A program made the translations under genes and the position numbers. Source: a bacterium (GTDB lineage: Bacteria > Vulcanimicrobiota > Xenobia > Xenobiales > Xenobiaceae). From it: DNA of 26,813 nt. Position 1 is the first letter of the stretch, and each line of letters begins with the position of its first letter. Of the stretch, positions 14,319-23,671 are shown one piece after another. The stretch is taken from contig JALHDH010000036.1 in NCBI GenBank assembly GCA_022839105.1, forward strand, positions 1-26,813, read 5' to 3'. Under the pieces are notes generated by a model that was given only the letters and a program-made list of their open reading frames with translations, was not told where the DNA came from and did not search any database.

Positions 14319-16439
14319 TCAGGGGATTTGCGCCATCGCACTGGAACCTTCAATCCGTGCGACCCGATCCCTGGAATCCGAGCGCCTGGTGTGGGGACCG
14401 GGGGGGCGGAAGATCTCGCGGAACTTCTCGCTGGCGGTCGATCCCGAGGCATTCGAGCCATCCAGGCTGTTGAGATCGACCTGGCTGAGGTCGATCTGGG
14501 GTGAGAAGGCCTGGCGGTGCAGGTCCTCGGCCAGGTCCGCGGCAGACTGGCGCAGGTCCTGCTGGAGCGGCGCCACCCCCCGGGCCAGCACGCTTCCGTC
14601 GGTTCCCAGCAGGAGCGCCTCCAATCGGTCCCCGGCCAGCGAGAGCTGGAGGGGCAGGCCGTCGCCGACCCGGCGGAACCGCGGGGAGCGCCCCAGGCTC
14701 CGGGCCACCTCACGCATGGTCGGGTTGTCGTCTCCCTGCAGGGTCACCGGCAGCCGCGCCCGGACGGTCCGCAGCATCCCCGGGGCCTTCTGCAGGGCCA
14801 TCTGGAAGTGGGTCAGGGCCTGGGCGCGTTCGCCCTGGGCCTCCAGCAATTGTCCGGCACGGGCGTGCAACCGGGCCCGCAGGAGGGCTTCGGCGGGAGG
14901 CAGGCTGCCCAGGGCCCGCTCCAGGTGCTGCAGGGCACTCGAGCGGTCCCCGGAGAGCGCGGCCACCTCGGCCTCGATGGCTTCCAGGAAGGGCTCTTCC
15001 AGGGGGAGCTTCTCGGGTGGATTCTGCCGGAGGGCCTGCAGGGCCGCGGCCGTGACTCCAGGGCCGTACAGCTCCACCAGGTCGGGACGGAACCATTCGC
15101 CCATCGAGATCGAGCCGGCCCAGTAGGGGCGAAGGCTTCCCTGGATCCGGTCGTTGGCCACCGCCAGGGCTGCCACCCGCCGCCCCGCCGCTCGGGCCTT
15201 CATCCCCAACTGCAGGCGCTGGAAGGCAAGTCGCCACCACTCCAGCCCGTGCGAGGAGGCCATGCGCTCGGCCAGGCGCTCTCGCCAGGCCAGGAGCGCC
15301 GAGCGCCACACCACCAGGTTGCCGGCTTCGGACTGGTCCTTGGTGCCCGAGGTGCCGCCTCGCCGGTCGGGTCTCTGGACCAGCAGGTCCAACTGCTCCA
15401 GGGCCTCCTCCACGTAGCCCAGTTCCAGGAGCAGCTCGCCGGTCATCTGCTGGGTGTCCGCCATCGACTGCTGGTACAGGAAGGGTTTGATGGCGCGGGC
15501 CCATTGATGCATCCGACGGGTGGACTCCAGGGCTTCGGGAAAACGGGCCTGGGTCAGGTACAGACCCGCCAGGTCCAGGTAGGGGTTGGAGAAGGTCTGG
15601 TCGTTGAACTGGACCGAGGTGGCCTCTCGGAAGTAGCGCTCCGCCTCGTCATACTTGCCCAGCGCCAGGGCGGCCTCCCCCGCGTTGCGCAGATACGTGC
15701 AGTCCAGGGGCCAGTTGTTCTGGCGGGCCTCCGCCAGGAGGCTCTGGAAGGCGTTGTAGGAGGCCTGGGCGTTGCCGTATTCCATCTCCAGGGCACCCAG
15801 GCTGTTCCAGGCCACGATCCGCGCCACCGGATCCCCGCTTCCGAAAGCCTGCGAGAGTTTCTCGCGAGCCTCGATCTCGCGGTCGAGCTTCATGAGGGGC
15901 CAGGCGAATTCCGCAGCCACCACGGGGCCTCCTCGCAGGCGGGCGAACTCTTCCAGGATGGCCAACTGATCCTGGTAGCGATCCATCTCTGCCAGGACCA
16001 GGCGCAGCTCGTAGAGCGCCAGGGCATAGAAGTGGAAGGCCTCGGAGTTCCCCCGGTCGGAGGCTTGAAGGGCGAGCTTTCGGGCCTTCTCCAGGTGGAA
16101 GCGGGAGCGGGGGAGATCTCCTTCGGAGCGATGCAGGACGAAGCCCATCAGCATCTGGCCGGCAAAGGAGTCGGGGTCCCGGGCCAGGACCCGATCTGCC
16201 AGCTCCCGCCAGGCCACCAGGTTCTCGGGGCGGTCCATCAGGCCCGCCACCTCTTCCGCGGTGGGAGGTTCAGAGCCGGCAGCGGGGTCCCGGGCCAGGG
16301 CCGGCAGGGCCAGGACTCCCAGCATGAGGAAGGTCACCAGCACCAGCCAGGCCGCCCGCCAGGCGTCCGGTGCGCCGAGAGGCCTCCGAAGGCCTTCGGC
16401 AAGGGCGGCAACGTGCTTGGGTCGGTCCTGGCAAATCAT
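14319..16439 (-). CDS. TPR-repeat envelope protein
   Basis: This 706-residue protein has a hydrophobic segment at about residues 28-49 ending in ALPALARD, either a signal peptide with a long n-region or a membrane anchor. Helical hairpins then run through to about residue 540. Recognisable TPR-like units include YGNAQASYNAFQSLL, LGKYDEAERYFREA and QGERAQALTHFQMALQKAPG. The last 150 residues are less regular and polar. It probably acts as a protein-binding scaffold outside the cytoplasm. The start is ATG at 16439, overlapping the TGA of the MoxR gene as ATGA, which settles the start and suggests translational coupling. TPR proteins are common partners in MoxR/DUF58 operons. The specific partner is not visible from sequence. 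Confidence 0.78.
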   Translation of the reverse strand: MICQDRPKHVAALAEGLRRPLGAPDAWRAAWLVLVTFLMLGVLALPALARDPAAGSEPPTAEEVAGLMDRPENLVAWRELADRVLARDPDSFAGQMLMGFVLHRSEGDLPRSRFHLEKARKLALQASDRGNSEAFHFYALALYELRLVLAEMDRYQDQLAILEEFARLRGGPVVAAEFAWPLMKLDREIEAREKLSQAFGSGDPVARIVAWNSLGALEMEYGNAQASYNAFQSLLAEARQNNWPLDCTYLRNAGEAALALGKYDEAERYFREATSVQFNDQTFSNPYLDLAGLYLTQARFPEALESTRRMHQWARAIKPFLYQQSMADTQQMTGELLLELGYVEEALEQLDLLVQRPDRRGGTSGTKDQSEAGNLVVWRSALLAWRERLAERMASSHGLEWWRLAFQRLQLGMKARAAGRRVAALAVANDRIQGSLRPYWAGSISMGEWFRPDLVELYGPGVTAAALQALRQNPPEKLPLEEPFLEAIEAEVAALSGDRSSALQHLERALGSLPPAEALLRARLHARAGQLLEAQGERAQALTHFQMALQKAPGMLRTVRARLPVTLQGDDNPTMREVARSLGRSPRFRRVGDGLPLQLSLAGDRLEALLLGTDGSVLARGVAPLQQDLRQSAADLAEDLHRQAFSPQIDLSQVDLNSLDGSNASGSTASEKFREIFRPPGPHTRRSDSRDRVARIEGSSAMAQIP

Positions 16440-17446
16440 CGCAGGGTCGAGCGGGTCAAGGCCTCCATGGCCGGACGGGTGCACTCGCGGATCACCTCCG
16501 AGGCGTCGTCGATTCCCGGCGCCAGTTCCATGCGGTGGGCGAAGACATAAGGAGCCAGATAGGCCACATCCTCCGCCGTGACGTAGTCGCGTCCCCGCTT
16601 CAGCGCGCAGGCCTGAAGGGCGGGCAGCATCAGCACCAGGCTGCGCGTCGAGACGCCCTGGCTGACATGCGGGGATTCGCGGATGGAACGGGCCATGTCC
16701 ACCAGGCAGGTGTGGATGCGCTCGTCCACGTGAACGAAGGATTCGATGGTCCGGCGGGCCAGGACCACCGCCGAGCGGCTGACCCGCGGCAGGTGCACTC
16801 CGGGCGCCTGCTTGCGCTCCCGGGCGCTGCGCAGGACGTCGAGCTCGGCCTCCCTTTCGATGTAGTCCATGCGGATCTTGAAGAGGAAGCGGTCATGCTG
16901 AGCCACCGGCAGGGGATAGGTGCCGGCCTGGTCCCGCGGGTTCTGGGTGGCCACCACGAAGAAGAGTTCGTCGAGCGGGTGCGAGACGTTGTCGACGGTC
17001 ACCTGCTTCTCGGCCATGGCCTCCAGCATGGCGGCCTGGACCTTGGGCGAGGTCCGGTTGATCTCGTCGGCCAGGACGATATGGGCAAACAGGGGGCCCG
17101 GCCTGAAGCTGAAGCTTCCGGTATCCGGGTCGAAGACGGTCACCCCGGTGATGTCCGAGGGCAGAAGGTCCGGCGTGAACTGGATCCGACGGAAGGCGAC
17201 GATCTCGTCGTGGGGCTGGTCGTCCTCGATCGAGTCGCCCAGGGCCTTGGCCAGGGTCGTCTTGCCTGAGCCCGGATAGTCCTCCAGGAGGACGTGACCG
17301 TCCGCCAGCAGGGCGGTCAGCAGCAGGTCGATGACCGCCTCTCTTCCGCGGATGGCGTGGTGCAGGCGTTTCTCCAGGGTCTGGGCCAGTTCGTAGGCCT
17401 GGTCCAGGAGGGTGCCGCGATCGGCCGGGATGGTTGTGGTATTCAA
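16436..17446 (-). CDS. MoxR-family AAA+ ATPase
   Basis: This 336-residue cytoplasmic ATPase has Walker A in EDYPGSGKTT (55-64), Walker B in HIVLADEINR (122-131) and the family segments FRRIQFTPDLLPSDITG (85-101) and FVVATQNP, followed by the lid domain. MoxR proteins act as chaperone-like ATPases that mature or insert cofactors into partners, often VWA proteins or envelope complexes. I chose TTG at 17446 because GGGAGGT lies seven bases upstream; a longer in-frame TTG start at 17482 would overlap the preceding gene by 11 bases. It lies 25 bases after the transglutaminase gene and overlaps the TPR gene by four. In many genomes MoxR is the first gene of the module; here it is third. Confidence 0.93.
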   Translation of the reverse strand: MNTTTIPADRGTLLDQAYELAQTLEKRLHHAIRGREAVIDLLLTALLADGHVLLEDYPGSGKTTLAKALGDSIEDDQPHDEIVAFRRIQFTPDLLPSDITGVTVFDPDTGSFSFRPGPLFAHIVLADEINRTSPKVQAAMLEAMAEKQVTVDNVSHPLDELFFVVATQNPRDQAGTYPLPVAQHDRFLFKIRMDYIEREAELDVLRSARERKQAPGVHLPRVSRSAVVLARRTIESFVHVDERIHTCLVDMARSIRESPHVSQGVSTRSLVLMLPALQACALKRGRDYVTAEDVAYLAPYVFAHRMELAPGIDDASEVIRECTRPAMEALTRSTLR

Positions 17447-17471
17447 GCGGGGGACCTCCCAGGGGGTTTCT

Positions 17472-19673
17472 CTAACGGACAAAGAGCCAGGTGAAGGGGT
17501 TGAGCAGGCCCAGGAAGCGGCGCCAGAAGGGGATGCTCCGACGGATCTGCCGGCCCAGGTCGCGGTAGTGCTTGAGAAGCTCTTGGCCTTCCGGACGGCT
17601 GGGGTGCTGCGGATCGCCCAGGGCCTCCCGCATCCGGAACTCGGTCAGAACGCTCAGGGCCTCGAAGCGATCCCCCAGGTCTCGCGCAAAGCGCTCTCGG
17701 GTGTCGCCGAAGGGGCGGGTCAGGCCGACGTCGGCCAGGCAGTCCAGGGCAGCCCGGAAGGTACGCAGGACCCGGGTTCTCTCAGAACCGAAGTAGGGAG
17801 CCAGTCGGCGCACGATCTTGCCGATCCAGGCCGCCAGGACCCCCAGGACCAGAAGGACCCCTGCGCCTCGGGCCATGACCCCAAGAGCCTTGCGGACCAG
17901 CTCGGTCAGGGAACGCTTCTGTTGAGGCTTGCCCTCCTGGCTGGGAGCCTCCTTGCGGGCCAGTTGCCCCAGCATCCGCTGCAGATCGGCATCCGGGGGT
18001 GGGGGAGGCCGCGCGTCGGTCCGCTGGGGGGAGACGTCCAGGGGGACCCAACCCACCCCGTCGAGATAGATCTCGCACCAGGCGTGGGAGTTGGCATCCA
18101 GCAGGAGCAGGGCTGAACCTTCGAAGCGGTAGCGGGCATCCGCCGCATAGCCCGTGGCCACGCGGGCCGGGATCCCCAGGGAGCGGACCAGGTACGTGGC
18201 GGCGTGGGCGAAGTGCACGCAGTAGCCAACCTTGTCGCCGAAGAGGAATCGGGCCACCGCGTCGTCGGAGTCCAGGATCCTCTGGCTGAGGCTGTAGGTG
18301 CCCTCCGTCTCCAACCAGAGCTTGACCATCACGGCCTGGGCCAGCGGGTCCTGACGATACTTCTCCTGCAGACGGGCCACGATCTCGTTGGCCAGGCGGA
18401 GATAGCGAGGGTCCTCGGGGGTCCGGGTGTAGTGGGACCAGACCTGCCGGGACCAGAGCGGGCTGCCGGCCCGGCGACCCATCAGGGCCGAGAGATCCCC
18501 GATGAAGGCCGCCGACTCCACCTTGTAGGCGCGGACGAAGTGGTAGGGGTCGGGATTCCCCACGGCCTCCATCCGGGTGGGGTTGAGCAGGCCGATGGGC
18601 AGGGGGTGGGCCACGATCAGGTTCACGGTGGTCCGGATGGTCCGGGTCAGGCTGGAATCGGTGGGGGCGGGGACGATTCCCACCCCGCCGGGCTGGGCTT
18701 CGGGTCCCGGGGCTGGGAAGCGCGAGGGCACGTCCCGATCGGCCAGACCCGTCGTGTCGGGGACCAGGCGGGCTCCGTTGAACATGCTCATGGTCTTCTG
18801 GCGGAAATAGTAGAAGCCGTCGGCAGGCGTGAAGTCGTCGTGGAACAGGACCAGGGCCACGGGCTTGGGTTGCCCCTGTTCGCCTTTGTCCTCGGGTTCG
18901 GGGGGCTTTTCGCGGGGCTTGTCCTGGCCCTTCGGGTCCTGCTCCATGGGCGGAGGGGGCTTGCCCTCCTGCTCCTGCTGACCGTTCTGGCCCATGGGCT
19001 TCTGCTCGGGCGCCAGTTGCTGAAGCCGGTTCAGGGGCAGAAGGGCCGTCACCAGGAAGGCCAGCACCAGGAGAAGGCCCAGGTCGATCAGGGTGTTGCG
19101 CCGGTTGAAGCGGCCCACCGAGAGGACCAGGAGCGTGGCCGCCGTCAGGGCCCCGACGGCCATCAGGAAGGGGACGGGATCCCAGCCTTGGGACCAGAGC
19201 GGGTCGACGAAGAAGTGCGGACGGCTGATGAAGCCGTCGCGGTGGGCCGAGAGCGGCGTGATCAGGGCCAGGCAGACCAGGGCCAGTTCCAGCGCCATGA
19301 ACGAGGCATGGCGCACGGTGGCGGCGTGCAGGCACCCTACCAGCAGGACCCCCCCGAGGAACCAGGTGGTCCCGTCGGCCACCCCATAGGCCAGTTCCGG
19401 TCCGAAGAGCCCCGCCAGGATCCGGCTGCGCGTCGGCAGAGCGGCAAGCCAGAGCCCCACGACTCCCAGCAGGGCTCCGCCTGCCAGGAGGGTCGGGGTA
19501 CGCAGGCGGGTCTTCGCCAGCAGGGGGCCCGAAAGGAATCCGAGGAATCCTCCCAGGAAGCCTCCGAGGACGCCCGTGGAGACGCTGATGCTCCAGGCGC
19601 CGACGGCCAGGGCCAGCCCCCAGACCAGGGCCCCGACCAGGCGCTTGAGGACCAGGTTCCAGTCCACCTTCAT
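17472..19673 (-). CDS. TgpA-like membrane protein with transglutaminase core domain
   Basis: This protein has 733 residues. About six hydrophobic segments occupy residues 8-215, followed by a Pro/Gln/Lys/Glu-rich linker at about 220-270, a soluble domain, and the transglutaminase core at about 440-550. The catalytic triad is intact: C485 (GYCVHFA), H530 (SHAWCE) and D546 (VPLDVSP). One more hydrophobic segment lies at 600-620, with a charged cytoplasmic tail after it. This matches the TgpA/DUF3488 layout, in which the protease- or transglutaminase-like domain faces the periplasm. ATG at 19673 overlaps the DUF58 TGA as ATGA. It belongs to the DUF58-MoxR module. The substrate of these enzymes in the envelope is generally unknown. 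Confidence 0.92.
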   Translation of the reverse strand: MKVDWNLVLKRLVGALVWGLALAVGAWSISVSTGVLGGFLGGFLGFLSGPLLAKTRLRTPTLLAGGALLGVVGLWLAALPTRSRILAGLFGPELAYGVADGTTWFLGGVLLVGCLHAATVRHASFMALELALVCLALITPLSAHRDGFISRPHFFVDPLWSQGWDPVPFLMAVGALTAATLLVLSVGRFNRRNTLIDLGLLLVLAFLVTALLPLNRLQQLAPEQKPMGQNGQQEQEGKPPPPMEQDPKGQDKPREKPPEPEDKGEQGQPKPVALVLFHDDFTPADGFYYFRQKTMSMFNGARLVPDTTGLADRDVPSRFPAPGPEAQPGGVGIVPAPTDSSLTRTIRTTVNLIVAHPLPIGLLNPTRMEAVGNPDPYHFVRAYKVESAAFIGDLSALMGRRAGSPLWSRQVWSHYTRTPEDPRYLRLANEIVARLQEKYRQDPLAQAVMVKLWLETEGTYSLSQRILDSDDAVARFLFGDKVGYCVHFAHAATYLVRSLGIPARVATGYAADARYRFEGSALLLLDANSHAWCEIYLDGVGWVPLDVSPQRTDARPPPPPDADLQRMLGQLARKEAPSQEGKPQQKRSLTELVRKALGVMARGAGVLLVLGVLAAWIGKIVRRLAPYFGSERTRVLRTFRAALDCLADVGLTRPFGDTRERFARDLGDRFEALSVLTEFRMREALGDPQHPSRPEGQELLKHYRDLGRQIRRSIPFWRRFLGLLNPFTWLFVR

Positions 19674-21013
19674 CGGGCTCCCCTCCCAGCCTGCCGGGCC
19701 TTGAGGTATTGCCGGGCATCGGCCACCACGCGACCCTCCCTGCGGTCGCACAGCACCATCGGGGCACGGGCGCTCTGAAGGGCTTCGGCCAACTTCATCG
19801 GGTCAGCCGGGACGACCGGTTCGGGGCGAAGCAGGAGCCTCTTCCACCAGGGAGGGGATTCCAGGCCGGTCTGCAGGCCGTCCAGGCCGACCATCCAGGT
19901 CAAGCCCAATCGCGAGCCGGCCACGGCCCGACGCACCTCCTCCAACCATTCCCCGCTGGCCGCCGGCAGGAAGACCAGGCAGTTCTGGTACCCGTCCGCC
20001 TCGGCGCGCCGAAGGAAGCCGGCCAGTCCCGGAGGCCCGACCTCGGGGTTCCCCGAGCGGGCCAGCACCTCCAAGGCGGCGTCCAGGTTCTCGGCGAAGC
20101 CGGGGCTTCCGTCGGCTCCGAAGCGCCATCCCTCACCCAGCATCCGCCGCTCCAGGACCACCCGGGCCAGGCCGGCGCTGGGCTCGTCGGAGGGGCCCGC
20201 CACCAGGTAGGCGCAGGTGCGCGGTTGGGCTGTCAGGGCCCGTTCGGGCATGCGCACCATCAGGCGACGGTTGCGCGCGAAGACCTTCCACAGGATGCTC
20301 CGGGCCGAGTCGCCGGGGGCATACTGGCGCATCTCCACCCGGTCGCCGTGGGCGTCTCCGTAGGGGTCGGGATGGTCCTCTCCGCCCACCAGGCTGCGCA
20401 GGACGGTGGTCTGGTCCAGGCGCCCGCGGTCGGGCAGGATCATCACCCGGCTGGGTCTCTCGAAGCGCCAGACCACTCGAGCCATCCCCAGGACGTCGCG
20501 GACCTGGACCCGACGGATGAGGCCTTCCACCAGGCAGCGCCGGCGCGCCAGGACCTCTTCGGAGACCTCCCGCCAGCGCGAGACCGTGCGCACCTCGACC
20601 TCGGGTGGGGTGAGCCACTCCCAGCTCAGCTCGATGAAGGGGAGAAGGGGGGCCTTCCAGCGGATGCCGGTCCGCCGCGGGTAGTTGGCTTCCAGGCGGA
20701 GGAAGGCGTCGTCGAAGTGGGAGCGGCGCAAGGCGCGGGCGGTGACGGCGGCACCCAGGCCCACGGCCAGGATCATCCCCACCGCGAGCAGGGCCAGGAC
20801 CAGCGTGGCTGGCAGCAGGACGACGTCCTTGTGGAGGACTCCCAGATACCAGAAACCCGCCGCGCACAGGCCCAGGACGCTGAGTCCCGCCATGGTGGCC
20901 GGGAAAAGGTCCAGCACCGGACGCAGCCGGGCTGCCAGGCGTCGGAACAGACGGCTGGCCCCGATGAGCCACCGAAGGGGCCAAGGCCTTGGAGCGTCGT
21001 GGATCATGGGCAA
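19670..21013 (-). CDS. DUF58 domain membrane protein
   Basis: This 447-residue protein has two hydrophobic segments at about residues 38-60 and 66-90, then a soluble region. The DUF58 signature is at 223-258: GDRVEMRQYAPGDSARSILWK, then ARNRRLMVRMPE. The C-terminal 180 residues resemble a degenerate von Willebrand-like fold, though I see no clear MIDAS. DUF58 proteins are almost always encoded with MoxR and transglutaminase genes. TTG at 21013 is 12 bases from GGAGG; ATG at 21007 is the alternative and changes only two residues. It overlaps the transglutaminase gene by four bases. The 103-bp gap before it (21014-21116) contains no gene that I can support. Confidence 0.88.
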   Translation of the reverse strand: MPMIHDAPRPWPLRWLIGASRLFRRLAARLRPVLDLFPATMAGLSVLGLCAAGFWYLGVLHKDVVLLPATLVLALLAVGMILAVGLGAAVTARALRRSHFDDAFLRLEANYPRRTGIRWKAPLLPFIELSWEWLTPPEVEVRTVSRWREVSEEVLARRRCLVEGLIRRVQVRDVLGMARVVWRFERPSRVMILPDRGRLDQTTVLRSLVGGEDHPDPYGDAHGDRVEMRQYAPGDSARSILWKVFARNRRLMVRMPERALTAQPRTCAYLVAGPSDEPSAGLARVVLERRMLGEGWRFGADGSPGFAENLDAALEVLARSGNPEVGPPGLAGFLRRAEADGYQNCLVFLPAASGEWLEEVRRAVAGSRLGLTWMVGLDGLQTGLESPPWWKRLLLRPEPVVPADPMKLAEALQSARAPMVLCDRREGRVVADARQYLKARQAGRGAR

Positions 21014-21116
21014 CGGGTTTCGGGGCCTCCATCACGGGGACCTGTGTCGATCAACCTCACCACGGGCCGGGAGGTTTCCCCGTCTGGCCGGTCTCTTCGA
21101 GGCACCGCGGCCTGGT

Positions 21117-22031
21117 TCAGGGGCGGGCCGTCGTCGGGACGCCCGCTCGGAAGCTGTCCACCAGGCGGAAGAAGCACTCATCGGCCTCCTGGCGCAAGAG
21201 GACCAGCTCCAGGGCATGCCGTCCGTCGGGCAGGGGAAGGTAGACGACCGGGCCGAAATAGCCTCCCTCCCGCAGCTTCCAGACGGCCAGGTAGCCGGTC
21301 AGGGTCTGCACGTCCAGGGGTTCGAAGCGCTCCAGGGTCAGGGCCCCATCCAGGGTGCTCCGACCCGCGGATCGGGCGAAACCCCGAAACGACATCCCCG
21401 GAGTCTCCGGAATCGCACGCAGCGTGGCCCGGACTGCCGATTCCTTGCCTTCCTGGAGCTCGAAACCCTCAGGGAGGGCCTTGAAGGTCCACTGGGACGG
21501 ATAGGAGAGGCTGTATCCGGCGCGGGGATCCTCGTGGAGGGTCCAGCGCTCCGAGTCCTTCAAGGAGAGGCCCCGCAGCAACTGAAAGCTGCCCAGGACC
21601 TTCTCCATGGTCTCCTCCGAGCCAGGCGTGGCGAAGAGCATGATGCGGCAGGTGCCCGAAGGCATCCGCAGGTAGGTCAGGTGCTGGAGCCCCTCAGGCG
21701 CGGCGCGGCGGAAGATCCGCGCGGAGTGACCGGCCACCCGCCCGGGCTCCTCCTGGAATCCCCGCTCGGCCAACCCCTCGACCTCACCGCCGGGGATCTG
21801 GGCCATCCAGGTGATCACCACGCCCTGATCTCCCGTCGGGCTGCGGAATCCTCCGCCCAAGGGCCAGGCCGGCTTCACGTCGGGAATGCGGATCCAGTCC
21901 TCGGGGGTCTCGACGGCCCAGCCGGGACGCGAGCCCTGGATCAGATCCCGATTCTCGTGCCGGTTCCAGCCGGCGGCTTCAGCGGGCAACATGGAGCAGA
22001 TCCACAAGATTAGAAGGGCAAGGATGCGCAC
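21117..22031 (-). CDS. Secreted protein with two PsbP/Mog1-like domains
   Basis: This 304-residue protein begins with a clear signal peptide (MRILALLILWICSMLPAEAA, cleavage near 20). Two similar modules follow, about residues 33-155 and 165-295. Each starts with an aromatic stretch of the type xYxLxYPxxW (PGWAVETPEDW near 36-46; AGYSLSYPSQW near 170-180) and then alternates strands in the manner of PsbP/Mog1/DUF1795 alpha-beta-alpha domains. The function is unknown; such domains often bind partner proteins in the envelope. The start is GTG at 22031, where the signal peptide begins. It sits between pgi (41 bases upstream) and the DUF58 gene (103 bases downstream) on the same strand. Confidence 0.62.
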   Translation of the reverse strand: MRILALLILWICSMLPAEAAGWNRHENRDLIQGSRPGWAVETPEDWIRIPDVKPAWPLGGGFRSPTGDQGVVITWMAQIPGGEVEGLAERGFQEEPGRVAGHSARIFRRAAPEGLQHLTYLRMPSGTCRIMLFATPGSEETMEKVLGSFQLLRGLSLKDSERWTLHEDPRAGYSLSYPSQWTFKALPEGFELQEGKESAVRATLRAIPETPGMSFRGFARSAGRSTLDGALTLERFEPLDVQTLTGYLAVWKLREGGYFGPVVYLPLPDGRHALELVLLRQEADECFFRLVDSFRAGVPTTARP

Positions 22032-22072
22032 GGCCGGGTCTTCCGGGCCCGGTCGGCCGATCCTGCCGGGGT

Positions 22073-23671
22073 TCAGGCCAGGCGGGGGTCGATCGCGTAG
22101 CGCGCACCAAAGCCGTGCCCCTCGGCTACGATCCCTTCCCGGACGTTGGCCGCGAGATGTCGGGCCACGTGGAAGATGGCCTCGACCTGCTCGGGCCGAC
22201 CCAGGGCTCGGGCCATCTCCTCGCAGTCCATGGGGTTCTTGGCACCCTGGAGCAGCGCCACGATCTCCTGTTGCAGGGCCAGCACCGCGCCGGCGGCCAG
22301 CTTGCCGGCCTCGACGCCCGGCTGGTGGTAGGCGTTGATGCCCACCAGCGCGGCATAGAGTCCGACCGCCCGTTCGTACAGGGCGATCAGCATCCCCACG
22401 GTGAAGGGATCGACCTCGGGGACCGTGACGGTCAGCGAGAGGCGGCCCTTCTCGGAGAGGGCCTCCCGGGTTCCCTGCCAGAATCCCGAGAGGAAATCGC
22501 CCGTGGTGATCCCATCCTCCACCTCCATCGAGGGGCGCTCCCGGTTCTTCAGCACCACCAGGAAGGTGGCGAAGAAGTTGTCGACCCCGTCGCGAAGCTG
22601 CTGGACGTAGGCGTGCTGGTCCGTGCTTCCCTTGTTGCCGTAGACGGCGATCCCCTGATGGACGGTCCGACCCTCCAGATCCGTCTCCTTGCCCAGGGAC
22701 TCCATCACCAGTTGTTGGAGGTAGCGCGAGAAGAGTTCCAGCCGGTCACAATAGGGGAGGACCACCATGTCCTTCTCGCCCCGACCGTTGGTGGCGCGAT
22801 GCCAGGACAAGGCCAGCAGGGCGGCCGGATTCTTGAGGATTTCCTGGTTGCGGGTCAGGCGATCCACCGCCGCGGCACCCTCCAACATGGATTCCACCTC
22901 GAAGCCCTGAAGGGCCGCGGGCAGAAGCCCGACCGCCGAGAGTTCGGAGGTGCGCCCGCCCACCCAGTCCCACATGGGGAAACGCTCCAGCCAGCCGTGG
23001 ATCTGGGCATGGCGGTCCAGGTGGCTGCCCTCCCCGGTGACGGCCACGGCGTGCCGGCCGAAACGAAGGCCCGCCCGGTCGTAGGCGTTCTGGGCTTCCA
23101 ACATGCCGTTGCGGGTCTCCTTGGTACCGCCCGATTTGGAGATCACCAGCGTCAAGGTGCGATGCAGGTCTCCGCCGATCTCGTCGAGCACCCGGTCCAT
23201 CCCGTCCGGATCGGTGTTGTCGAAGAAGTGGATCTGCATCGGATCGTCCGGCGTGGACAGCGCCGAGCTCACGAACTGGGGTCCCAGGGCCGAGCCCCCG
23301 ATGCCGATGGAGAGGATCCTGGTGAAACGCTCGGCTCGCTCGGGGCGGAGCTTGCCATCATGGATCCGCGAGGCGAACTGCCGGATCCGCGTCACGGTGG
23401 CTCGAATCTCCTCGCCGATCTCGGGAGTCGGAGCCAACTCGGGAGCGCGCAGCCAGTAGTGCCCGACCATCCGGTTCTCGTCGGGGTTGGCCAGGGCGCC
23501 CTTCTCCAGGGCCTCCATGGACGTCAGGGCCCGCTGCATGGACTCTTCCATCCCCGCCAGGAAGCCCTCGTCCAGATCCATCCTGCTGACATCCAGCGCG
23601 AGGCCGGTCTCGGGATCCTCGTAGAAAAGCTCTTGGAAGCGCTGCCAGTTGCGGGTCTGGACTTCGGTCAT
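22073..23671 (-). CDS. pgi: Glucose-6-phosphate isomerase, cyanobacterial type
   Basis: This 532-residue cytoplasmic glycolytic enzyme interconverts glucose-6-phosphate and fructose-6-phosphate. Two SIS domains are recognisable: SIGIGGSALGPQFV (121-134), SKSGGTKET (179-187), GGRTSELSAVGLLP, GNKGSTDQHAYVQQLRDG (the region that normally carries the base-contacting residues) and NAYHQPGVEAGK near the C-terminus with its conserved lysine. The TTGDFLSGFWQGTR stretch is characteristic of the cyanobacterial/deltaproteobacterial form. ATG at 23671 overlaps the preceding TGA as ATGA, with an AGGGGG just upstream; a 19-residue extension to 23728 is less likely. It is translationally coupled to a secreted propeller-type protein, an unusual partner for pgi. 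Confidence 0.96.
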   Translation of the reverse strand: MTEVQTRNWQRFQELFYEDPETGLALDVSRMDLDEGFLAGMEESMQRALTSMEALEKGALANPDENRMVGHYWLRAPELAPTPEIGEEIRATVTRIRQFASRIHDGKLRPERAERFTRILSIGIGGSALGPQFVSSALSTPDDPMQIHFFDNTDPDGMDRVLDEIGGDLHRTLTLVISKSGGTKETRNGMLEAQNAYDRAGLRFGRHAVAVTGEGSHLDRHAQIHGWLERFPMWDWVGGRTSELSAVGLLPAALQGFEVESMLEGAAAVDRLTRNQEILKNPAALLALSWHRATNGRGEKDMVVLPYCDRLELFSRYLQQLVMESLGKETDLEGRTVHQGIAVYGNKGSTDQHAYVQQLRDGVDNFFATFLVVLKNRERPSMEVEDGITTGDFLSGFWQGTREALSEKGRLSLTVTVPEVDPFTVGMLIALYERAVGLYAALVGINAYHQPGVEAGKLAAGAVLALQQEIVALLQGAKNPMDCEEMARALGRPEQVEAIFHVARHLAANVREGIVAEGHGFGARYAIDPRLA

